A stretch of DNA of 64,000 bases from Notospermus geniculatus. Its lineage: Eukaryota; Nemertea; Pilidiophora; Heteronemertea; Lineidae. Position numbers and translations under genes: made by a program. Below, piece after piece: positions 13,312 through 23,600 of the stretch. Each line of letters starts with the position of its first letter. The stretch's first letter is position 1. The DNA lies in assembly GCA_002633025.1 (NCBI GenBank), contig NMRB01000110.1, positions 605,435 through 669,434 of the forward strand, written 5' to 3'. The notes under the pieces are model-generated. The model searched no databases. It was not told the DNA's origin and saw only the letters and a program-made list of their open reading frames with translations.

Positions 13312-13723
13312 CTATTCATGGTGTCCACTTCTTCGCTGTGAAAAAGAATATCTTACGAGAATATCTGCTATCCAGCAGAGAGCATGAACAAGTGGCATAT
13401 TACCACTGTCGACGCCGTAGGTATCCGCGCCAGCATTGTGCAGGAGTTGGACTACATGTATTTCGGGGCACCCGAAGCAACATGCAAGAATCGGCAATGT
13501 CAGATCCACCAAACTCTTTTTTCGCACCCAGCTGGTCTTGATCGCTACACAGTGGTTGATTCACGAAGTCCGCTCGTGATTTGGAGAGAATCTTCTCTAC
13601 CTTTGTCTTGTCGCAGTTCTGTAAGGCTTTAAGGAATGCAACTAAGGATTTTTCTACTCTGAAGCTGAATCTCTCTGCCATAGGAATCACCTGACGTATA
13701 CGCGGACCATCTTCACGAGTCAA
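13312..13723 (-). pseudogene. Frameshifted 5' fragment of an ankyrin/TRP-like gene
   Basis: Two overlapping minus-strand frames together match residues about 40-135 of the intact TRP-like protein at 14409-16169. The first frame carries FLKALQNCDKTKVEKIL and FVNQPLCS (compare FLAALKNSNKAKLEEIF and FVNEPICS) up to EFGG. A one-base frame change then moves the match to the second frame, with LTLPILACCFGCPE, AGADTYGVDSG and VHALCW. Similarity stops after that tryptophan, and no transmembrane segments follow. It lies head-to-head with the intact gene, 685 bp from its start codon. It is best read as a decayed, inverted, truncated duplicate. A split exon of a diverged gene is less likely because no usable intron bridges the shift. 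Confidence 0.75.
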
Positions 13724-14210
13724 ATTTTGAAGCCGATATGCCGATAGTCCCTACAAAAGAGCAGTCAGTTTTGTTTGGGGGAATTAGTTTGAGCTGGGAA
13801 ACGGAAACAGGTTTGCTAGCAATCGATCTCAGCTGTTTGTGAAAGAGTACAACTCGGGCATTATGTCATTGTAATTGTTGCAATCTCTGTTGGAAATTGC
13901 TCGACAGGCGTTAAGTGCTTCCCATATGATAAGCAAAAGCATCGTTTCCTCCGATAGTCGTCACCCTGACATATTTACTCCACATTTCGGTGTGTCATGG
14001 CAACATCAGAATTGCTGTAAACAGGCTAACCATACCTGTCTGATGTTGACTTGAGTGATGACAAAATGGTACATTTCCGCCCCCGGTGGAACCAGTTCTG
14101 TTTTGCCACAATAACAACATCGTCCACTGACAATCATACACAAAGCTAACGACGCACTATCTCTCTGTACTAAGCCCATCTCTTTAGATGATTTAAAAAA
14201 CATTGGTAAT

Positions 14211-14270
14211 CGTACAATGTGTATTGATGTCTACATCCGGCGTACAATGTATATTGATGTCTACATCCGG
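14211..14270 (+). repeat. Tandem 30-bp direct repeat upstream of the TRP-like gene
   Basis: The 30-base unit beginning CGTACAATGTGTATTGATGT occurs twice back to back with one mismatch. It ends 138 bp before the TRP-like start codon, so it lies in the promoter or 5' leader. A regulatory role is possible but not shown. Confidence 0.6.
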
Positions 14271-14408
14271 CCAACTCTTTGCACTCGGTTGGTTCCAAAG
14301 TAATGCTACGTGTTGTGGGATTCAGCACACAGCTACACTTAGGTCTACCTTGTATGCCAATGGTTTTATCCGCATGACGTTAATTGGTGGACAGACACCG
14401 GTTTCCCA

Positions 14409-16169
14409 ATGGTAAATACTGAGGGAACAGTTAGCAGGGCGTGTGATTATCCATCGTCAGAGATGCGCGGAAATCAGGTGCAGCCAGCCGCTCATACGAC
14501 AATGACTGTTTGCAACGACAGAGAAACGGGCTTAAATTTCCTTGCAGCGTTAAAGAATTCTAACAAAGCAAAATTGGAGGAGATATTCTCTGACATACCA
14601 AAAGAAGAACTCGCTATCTTCGTCAATGAACCAATTTGTTCCTACCCAGATACGGAGGAGTTTGGTGGATACCTGAATTTCACGCTGCCAGTGTTCTTAG
14701 CGTGCTGTTATGGCTGTGATGGGATTGTGCGACTCTTGTTCGATGCGGGCGCGGATATCTATGGTGTGGACAGTGGCGAAGTGCCTCTCATTCATGCTCT
14801 CTGCTGGACTGCAGCCTATAAGCCTGACTTGGAAGAGAAACTGTGTGTGATATTCAAGACAATCATGGAATTGGCTCGCACAGTTGACAAGCAACGCCTG
14901 CTGCTGTTAACGGTTGACGCTGACGGTTATAGACCAGGTGAGCTGGCGAGTCGTGTGGGAGCATGCCTACTCCTTTTGGAGATAATGGAAGTGCCTGGCG
15001 TACACAAGACCATTACCGACGAAAACGCCACTTTCAGGAACGTAACATACGACGTTACAGAATATGAAGCCGATGGGCGACTGGATAGACACAGGAGATC
15101 ACCGCTAAATCTTTTAGTCCACCTGACCGACGCTGACTTAGAGAAGCCTGGGTGCAGGAAGGTATTTGAGCATCCTCTCTTCCAGAAGTTGATTGACTAC
15201 AAATTGCGACGCGAAATTCCAGGCCTTGTGATTTCATTCTTTTGGTATTGTAGCTTTCTAATTTTGTTCACAATGACGGATGAGACGGGTTACAGGGAGG
15301 GTAACTGTACATGGAATGGTGAAGAAAGATATGTTCACAGGATTCTCCCGACTAGTGTCCGCGCCACTTTGTTTTATATCCTGTCAGGTTTGAACTCTTT
15401 TCTAGTTGTTTCGGAGTTGGTGCTGTTCATATATGAGGCTGTGAAGACTAGACCATTCTCTCGGCCAAAAGATGTCACCAAGGGAAGATCGCCATTGAGC
15501 AACACGTTCGGCGTGACGTTCCTTTTCTTCGTGACTTCACAATTACTATATTACATTTTGATAATCATCGGACGATTCGAGTCTGACACGACTCTAACAG
15601 AAGCCAGACTCATCCTGCGAATCACTGTCGGACTTTTTGCCTTCACAATGTTATTATATTACGTCCAGTTCTTGCCTACGATTGGTCACTTTGTTATAGG
15701 ATTCTTCAGCTGCGTCTCAACGTTCATGTACTTCGCTGTCATCTACCTGCTTATATTCTTCTCATTCGCCGAAGGAATCCGTATCGTGGCGATCCACTAT
15801 TGTCTACAAACCCTAGGGTACGACTTCAACGCGTATTATTCGACCTTTCTGGAAATGCTTAACTTGGTGGACTTCAAAGCTATGTTCACGACTGGCGTAC
15901 CATCACCTGTCATCTTTCTTCACGTATTTTCAATCGTCTGCCTTGTTTTCCTCATGTTGAACTTCGTAATCGCCATTTTGAGCGAGAACACATCCAAACT
16001 CGCGAGACATAGCGATATTTGTGGAAAACTCGTGAGACTAGATGGGATCCTCGACATGGAGTATTTGAGGCGAGATTTCTGTAGTTGGATAACCGTGATA
16101 ACTTCTCGGAGCGACTGTAATAATACAAGGAAACGTGTTGTAATACAGTACAAGGAATTTATCAACTGA
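14409..16169 (+). CDS. Ankyrin/TRP-like cation channel, single exon
   Basis: A 586-residue intact frame without introns. Residues 41-135 contain ankyrin-like sequence (LPVFLACCYGCDGIVRLLFD, then AGADIYGVDSG). Six hydrophobic segments follow at about 272-290, 318-344, 366-388, 400-420, 427-455 and 500-525, with a short re-entrant pore-like stretch at 468-495 between the fifth and sixth. The last helix ends NFVIAILSENTSK, which resembles the S6 end of TRP channels. This predicts a plasma-membrane cation channel with cytosolic ends. The N-terminus is short for a TRP protein, and no TRP box or selectivity motif is obvious, so ion preference cannot be given. The start used is the first ATG of the frame; ATGs at residues 19 and 32 are alternatives. 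The family match is by topology and motifs, not by a named orthologue. Confidence 0.8.
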   Translation: MVNTEGTVSRACDYPSSEMRGNQVQPAAHTTMTVCNDRETGLNFLAALKNSNKAKLEEIFSDIPKEELAIFVNEPICSYPDTEEFGGYLNFTLPVFLACCYGCDGIVRLLFDAGADIYGVDSGEVPLIHALCWTAAYKPDLEEKLCVIFKTIMELARTVDKQRLLLLTVDADGYRPGELASRVGACLLLLEIMEVPGVHKTITDENATFRNVTYDVTEYEADGRLDRHRRSPLNLLVHLTDADLEKPGCRKVFEHPLFQKLIDYKLRREIPGLVISFFWYCSFLILFTMTDETGYREGNCTWNGEERYVHRILPTSVRATLFYILSGLNSFLVVSELVLFIYEAVKTRPFSRPKDVTKGRSPLSNTFGVTFLFFVTSQLLYYILIIIGRFESDTTLTEARLILRITVGLFAFTMLLYYVQFLPTIGHFVIGFFSCVSTFMYFAVIYLLIFFSFAEGIRIVAIHYCLQTLGYDFNAYYSTFLEMLNLVDFKAMFTTGVPSPVIFLHVFSIVCLVFLMLNFVIAILSENTSKLARHSDICGKLVRLDGILDMEYLRRDFCSWITVITSRSDCNNTRKRVVIQYKEFIN

Positions 16170-16347
16170 ATTTAGTTCCGAATGACTAGATCGTAGATGG
16201 GCAAATCAGTGGGTTCGTAATGAACAAATCAGTATATTGGAAAAGCATTTCAGATCCCTTAATTTGTCAATCAAACCCTTTCGTAGAAGGTGATGATGGG
16301 CTCTTTATGGAAGTGATAGGTTGACAAGACTGCTTAAGTTCAGAATA

Positions 16348-16353
16348 TTTATT
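16348..16353 (-). terminator. Candidate poly(A) signal of the arhgef17-like gene
   Basis: AATAAA on the minus strand, about 1.1 kb past the arhgef17-like stop. It is a hexamer match only. Confidence 0.3.
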
Positions 16354-16939
16354 CGAATAACTTAATATTCAAACACAACCCGAGATGAGGGTACAAGTAC
16401 ATTTTACATCACATTGCTACTGCCTGTACAAAATTGCATTACACCACAGACCACTATAATTACAGTATGTTCCTAGTCTTTTAGGTTGTCTACAAACAGC
16501 ACAGGACAAAATGATACATTTATACTAGTCGCCCTGATTTTGTTCTGCCCCGAATTACTTTTGCATAATCAGAGTGATCATATTCCGGCAAAGCTATTTT
16601 GAAGTTGACGAGTCGACTCAAAAATTAATTAGCACATGAATTTCGTACCTACAGACCTACTACCGCTACAGTTCAAGAGGACACACTGAGTGCTCTGCAA
16701 AAGTCTTCAATGCACTTGTGCATCGGCCCGTTGGTTCAAAATGCAGTATGAACAATGCAATACCTGTTTAACCACCGGGCTCGTGCACATAGGCTGTCAC
16801 CCAGTCGTCATGGCGACCTGATAACCAACCAGCTACGACAAATGTTTGACACAAATATTTACAACTACTTAGTATCTTGCCCCGGTTTGTTGAGATGCAT
16901 TGCTTCAGTAATTCTCCATATTGGTTTTTTGGACAAATG

Positions 16940-16945
16940 AATAAA
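16940..16945 (+). terminator. Candidate poly(A) signal of the TRP-like gene
   Basis: AATAAA on the plus strand, about 770 bp past the TRP-like stop codon. It is a hexamer match only. Confidence 0.3.
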
Positions 16946-17446
16946 TCATGTATTTAAAATTACTACGTTTTAATATGTACATTTTACTTTTTGCATATTT
17001 TGTGTGAAGAAATTTGAAAATGTTGCATTGCAAAAACTGTTGGATTTATCAGAAACCATCACAAAATCAGTGTCAGATCCAATCAAAGGGAAAAATCTAT
17101 TCTGACGTCATCGAATGATTTTGTCGATTGGCGTATTGACTCTCCGTTAGCTAATGACTTTTCGGCGTCTTCCATTTGAACCTTTCGCCAAAAATTGAAC
17201 TTGGTGGTTTTTTTGGAAGGACAGTGATTTTGTGATGCTACCCGATGCTTTCTCGGATTCTCCATTAAACGTTGGCCCTTCAGAAATATACAGATACGAT
17301 GCACATTTGAGCTAAGCTGGGGTGCAATTCATCCTAAATCAATAGCCTGATGAACTCATCCCCAAGTTTGGCCAACCCTCTTGAGTTGACAGTATTCTGG
17401 CGAAGAAAATATTCCAGCCCAAGTCAGTCAGAGCTCGATTTGTTCC

Positions 17447-17697
17447 TCACACCTGCCAAAGAAGTAAGTGATTGGTGCTGTCATCCTTTCCAGTCTGTTC
17501 GGATTCATTTGTATTTCCTCGGAAATCTTCGTAACCATCGCCTCCGCTGATGACCAGCATCTTGGTTGCCATGGTAGCTGCCGCAGGCGTCATGGACGCC
17601 CGTCTTGACGGCATGTTGGCCTCTCCTTGGTGAAGTTGCACAGGCATTTCGACAGAAGTGAGGAATCGTACGTGACCCGTGTGGCCGTGGAAAAGGC
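17447..17697 (-). CDS. arhgef17: arhgef17-like exon 20 and stop
   Basis: 251 bases with GHTGHVRFLTSVEMP, MLVISGGDGYEDFRG and DDSTNHLLLWQV before TGA. The last residues are almost those of vertebrate ARHGEF17, which fixes the C-terminus. Acceptor CTTTTTAG, phase 1. Confidence 0.93.
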
Positions 17698-20600
17698 CTA
17701 AAAAGTGAACGGTGCATTTAGAACAAGGACGAGATTAAGGTAAACAACCTGTATCTGGTGCTGATGCATGTAAACATGTACCCGTACGTACCTGTAATAT
17801 TTGGCATGTCAATGTTGAATCTAGTGGTGGTCGTACTGATGATTGGCAACACTACATTGAGAATGATCCCAGCGCTAGTTCCTACCCACAGGAGGTCCTT
17901 GCAGGCCATTAGCGCTGTGATGCGAAGGCAGGCCGTCTTGTGTTGCCGGATGATGTCGTCTGTAGCTTGAAAAAATAGACGAGAAAGCATACTCAGCCAA
18001 GGCATCGTCATCGTCAGCCAAACTGCTGACGATCGCTATTGGTTGTTGAATGAATCGGACGAGACAATAGTTGGCGAAATTCCCATTGGCCTGTGTTTTT
18101 TCTTATGTGAGTATCAGGGGCGGTATGCATAAAACATCTTAAGTGTAAAATGTCCCTTATCTTTTGTTTGGAACAATAGTTTAAGGGAAATCTTACGCTT
18201 AAGATGTTTTATGCATACGGCCCCTGGGACATAATTCAGTTATCTTGAAACTCAAACACGCCGAGGTTGAACAGACTTGGGGCTGAAATTATCCTCCCTT
18301 TACAAGTTGATGCAAATGTTGTTACCACGTTTTTATGTAATCTGGCTAAATGTATTTTTGTCAAACGAACTATGACGTCTATTTGCCGCCCATTGGGATC
18401 AGGTAAACATGATCCTCAAACACAGGTCGCGACCACAAACTGTGGAGGTATATTTACCGATCATTCGGAACAATCGGAATATTTGAACTTACCAGCTAGC
18501 TTTTGTGCCACAACGTGGGCAATGTTCACCTCCACGAGGAAATCACAACTTGTTGCATTGAAAAGAGATACTTTGGAGCTGTTCTGTACCGCTATCCATA
18601 CACCTTTACTGGAGCAAGCCATACAACAGATTGGTCGGTCAGAATCGGTTGGTAGAAGGAATGATCTCTGAAAGGAGGTACAGGAAATCAAAGAATGAGA
18701 GCATGAAGTTGAAATGATTTTCATGCATGAGCACCTGCCGTTCCAAAGAGTTGCCGAAGTTCTTTGCACATCAAGATTTTTCAAGTCATCAATGGAGATG
18801 ACCATTGCTTTTACCTCGGCAGGAAAAGTCTGAAAGGATATCCTCACCTCAATTTGTACAGTAGTGGGATTTACCACGATGACCTCTCTGTGGCATCCAC
18901 ACCAGAGTTTACCAGCCACCACCAACATCCGACTGATGGGAGTACCCTTTGTCCCTATCACTTTGGTCTCAGGCTTGTCTACGTTCCATGCGCCCTCTGA
19001 AAGATTACCAAAGAAGGCGAAAGTTCATATACATTTACATGGACAGTTTAGTGAGGAAGAATCGGTCTCCCGAATCGAACGACGTTTCATACTGATGCAC
19101 GGCGTGCATGGCACTCGAACAACAATGAACTTACCTGAAAGTCGTCTGTATACAATAAGATCACCATTGGCTAATGAAACGAACAGTTTATTGTCCAGAT
19201 ACCTACGAAGAGAGACAACAAATATAAATCATATACGGTAGGGGAGACCGGGGCTGGTTGTAACACTTTTTCTTTTGAGGTCGATTACTTCCTAATTACA
19301 GGAGGTATTTATATCCTGCTTGGTCTTTTGAATATTTGATATCAATGGTCACTTGTGCACTAAACAAAGTTTAGCCATCTCTATCCATGTCTCAGAAAAA
19401 TGGGTCCAAAGTCGAGTGGTACCACCTGCCCCGTCAAAAAATTTCGGGGTTGGTTGTAACACATCTCATAAAGTGAGCATGGCAAATTTCCCTTTACTTC
19501 TTCATGTGTTTTTCAAAACGACACGGGTATTTGTCTCCTAAATAAACTTCTGAACACAGCAAATCCGTTCTTCTTACAAAAAATAATCGATTGAACAGTC
19601 TATAGGATGAGGGGTGAGGATTGATGAAAACCTTAATTTTGCCTATCTCCAAGTGGTGAGGTAAGCAATTTGGTTTTTTGCCATTTTATCAAAACCTGAA
19701 AAAGTGAGATAGGCAAATATCTTAGCAGGGTGACGATGTTACCATGTTTGTTACAACCAACCCCACCTATAGTTCAGGTCAAATGTGGGCTGCAATACCA
19801 AAGCATGTGAGAGTGGGCCTTATCACTCTGGACCAGTTGTACAGGCTTTACATCATTATTCAAATAGTATCCAAACAAAGTTCTAAAACTGCACAGGCAG
19901 TGAAGGAGAAGAGATTTTCTGATCAGGTCATTTTTTACTTTCATGTACTAAAAACGGTTTTTGTCGATTTTTTGGAAAGTCAATTCGGACATTCAGATGC
20001 CCTTTGGTACAAAGGTGGCCGGTATCAATGTCAATATATGTGAGGAAACTCAGCCTTTCCCAGTGGATATTCAAGGAAATATTAGCTCTGTTACAACCTA
20101 CCCCTGTTACAACCAGCCCCGGTCTCCCCTACATTAATCAAGACATATGACTATATATATGGACACATGGAGTCGTAGCAGCTCCCCTTTCTAGGCCTAC
20201 ATGTATGGGCAAGTTGAAAGCACAGCTCCCAAGTCGATGCAAGTGATATCATCTACTGATCAGGACAACCCCTTCAAATCAAATATTTCAAGGTAAAAAG
20301 CTAGAGGCAGCCCCCATCATGCAGATTCTGCTGTGTAGGCAGACTCTGCCTTCAGGCAGACTGTGGAAGACGTGTGAGGAGTGTATCATGCTCAGTACTA
20401 AACATGTAAATGAGAGCAGAGACACCAGACCTCAGATTCTAGTAAAGGATATCAACGTACAGTATCTCCCCAGTCGCGATTGTCACCTGCTCGGACATCG
20501 TGGTCCTACATGTATCTAGAAAGAAGGGGGACGAAAAGCGTTGCAAATACCGGGCTCTAGCTACTGACCTGGCCGCAACCCACAAGGACTCCAACGTAAG

Positions 20601-23600
20601 TAATCCGTATCGCGCACTGTGGGTTCACTCGGCCACCTTAAATCCGTGACGAAAGGAGGTGAAACAGCTATGGAGCCGAGTCGTGAAGGCGCACGTGCGA
20701 AGGAGGTCTAACCAGCTGATATGTTTAGCAGCGCAAAGACCACCAAGCACCACCTCGCTCAGTGAGAGCGAAGGTACCAGACTTGCTCAGACGCCGCGGT
20801 CCCTGAGTGGAATAGAACTTTCCAAAACCCAGGCTCTAGCTACTGACCTGGCCGAAACCCACAATGGCTTCGACATAAGTCTAGTCCCTATCGCACGCTG
20901 TGGGTCCACTCGGCCACCTTCTTAAATCCGTGAAGAAGGAGGTCAAACAGCTATGGAGCTGAGTCGTGAAGGCACACTCGCAAAAGAGGTCTAGCTAGCT
21001 GCCACCTTCAGCAGCGCAACGACCATCAAGCACCGTCTCTCTCGCTCATGCAGTGAGGGCGAAGGCTACTGGACATGATTGGTCATTGAATTTGGAGAAG
21101 GTAGAAATTGACGCAACTTACACGATGCTGAGAACACTGGCAGCTTGTTGAATTTTTTGTTTGTTCCTGGTCGTTTTGATATTGTCTGTACACTGGAATA
21201 TCATGATGCTGAAAGAGGGATCGATAAAGAAATATACGACTTGCTGGTAAGGAGATGATTACAGAAATACATGTAAGTAATGTAATCTCAAGAATGCTTT
21301 CTAAATCATGGTTTAGCTGGGTGGCGGTATAATACAGATTTCTTTATGGACGTGGCTTAGTTCCCGGCATGGCGTGAAGAGGTTATTCATAGGTTGGCCA
21401 TCTCAACTTTTGGGGTTCTGTATACATGTACTTCATGTAATGACAGTAAAAAGAGTGGCCGGACTGTAACTGGCGCCATACAACTTTAGGTGTCATCGGG
21501 TTACACTCAGGAAGGAAAGGAAAAGAGATCTATCGAATAATCTCACTGACCAGCCGTCCTCCGTCCCCAGCCACATGGTACTCTTAAATGGATCATACAG
21601 CGAGCAAGACTTTGGTTCTTTTTCCTCTTCATCAGACGACTTCACGGTCGCCTCAGCGTCGGCGAATTCTTCTTCATCTTCATCAGAGGAGGAATCATCA
21701 GAACTACTGCTTGAGTCTCCCTCAAGCTTGTCAGACGATTTGGGTGTGTGGATCAAGCATGACTGTCGCCGACATCCTTTGCAACTGCCCATCCTAAAGG
21801 TGAAGTTTTCATTTTGTCAAAGTTTGATGCATGTATGAAGAATCTAAGTGTATTGACTTTAAATTGCTTCGATTATCGCAGGAGGAAAGGCTTATTTGCG
21901 GAATTTTATCTCATATCCTTCTCTAAGAAAAAATAAAGCATTTATCTTCCATACACGACAACTCACGTGTTGCTTTTTTCTTACCGTTTGAACGGCTGAG
22001 CCTGAGCAGGGACAGCGCAGACACACAGTATCCGCGAATTACATCCCGGCACAGGAGTGTTCAGCGTTACGATTGGCTCCGGCTCCAAGCTGAGTAGACA
22101 CATGTGACCAACATGGCCGTCGCTGTTACAAACCCAAACGTCTCTGTAGTTGTTTGCGTTTAGGCCGTCTATTGGAGCGGCGCAGGAGAACTGCATTCCT
22201 GCTCTTGTTTTGGTGATGGGCAATGATTGCATGAAATCTGGAGGTTTGCGGTCGGTGAGTGTAGCTGAAAAGGAATTTGAAGCACAAGTGAACCATTCAA
22301 TTGGCTAAAATCAAAGCAACCTCTTGATCGAACGGAGTGAGAATACAAGATCAACCCGCTATATATGACATATTCATGCTAGAGCAGAGACTCTGCCCAA
22401 CAAACAAGCTAGAACATCCGCAGAAAGTGCAGTTCACAATGTTCGGCTCCTCACCTAATTTCTGCTTGGCTTCAGCAAACACGAGCTCCCACTGTAACCG
22501 TTTCTCCATTGTCGGAAATATGACGCCAATGATGTTAACGCCTTCCCTGTGAGAAAAATGAATGGAAGGATACAGCACAGGACTTATTACAGCGGAACGA
22601 ATGCATTTTCATCATCAACAACTAGCAGGCAATGAAAACTCAACAACTGTCAGATTTTTGTACTGTTTTTCTGAATTCTTGAATTTACTGCTGTGCAGGG
22701 CCGACCTCACAGAAAGTCCGATAGCGGTGTAGTCAATGACAAAATCCGTTATAACTAACTGCCGATAGGCGCCGGTAGCACTATCGGACTTTCTGTGCGG
22801 TCGGTCCAGGTTGTCACACCACTATGTACAACACTGATCTTACTGAGTGGTAGTCATGAGGTCTAATCTGGTAAATTCCTGTGCACGTCCTTGATGCTCC
22901 ACTATTTGTTTCTGTAGTGATGTCATCATATCCTTTATCGTCTCTTCAAGAATCTGTAATGATGAATTCGTCGAAATCACAGTTGTTAAAAGTAAGAAAG
23001 AAGCTACTCGAGGTTCTCACGATGCAGTCATTTTTTTGACAGGCGTATACTTAGCAAAAGTAATATTTATTAGAATACATTCCAACGATTCATGACAGTG
23101 ACTATTCATTCGCCATTAACTTTTCATCCTCCTACCTGATGAGAACAATTCAGTTTATTTGTAAGCTCCAATGCCTGGCTCAGAAGCGAGTAATCTTCTT
23201 CCAAAACATCTTTATCTACTGTACTCCTCCGAGTTAAACTTGCAGCTGAAAGGGAAAGTGCAGACATGGGTTAGCCAAGTAGCATGTTGACTGATACATG
23301 AAATTCTCCATTCAATGGTTTCATTATACAGTTTTCAAGGTACAGTACATCACAAAGAATGTGAATGAAATGGATGAGTTACAACTTTTGATGAGTCAAC
23401 GTGTGAGTAATTACGAATCTCTCTATGTTCTTACTTTTAATGATATCCACATCGTCTAAGCCTATCCGCAGCCAAACCTTATGTTTGACGTTGTCCACAA
23501 AATCTTGTCCAGAAGGCGATTGTCTGAAAGTACATTATAGCTATCCATTTCCTTACCCTATTTCTGTATGATTAGGTTGCAAAATTCATGATTTACGTGA

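Larger units (their letters stand above)
16170..17446. other. Convergent intergenic region / 3' UTRs
   Basis: This AT-rich spacer separates the stop codons of the plus-strand TRP-like gene and the minus-strand arhgef17-like gene. No coding sequence is supported. Each strand has one candidate polyadenylation signal, listed separately, and their positions would make the two 3' UTRs overlap. Confidence 0.5.

Noticed and set aside
18815-18829. 15-base microexon with CAG before and GTAAAA after
   Set aside because: The intron before it would be only 18 bases. It is better seen as part of an in-frame 33-base extension of exon 17 through a second donor.
21575-21838. Plus-strand serine-rich frame
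   Set aside because: It is the antisense of exon 14 of the arhgef17-like gene, whose acidic serine tract creates a serine-rich shadow.
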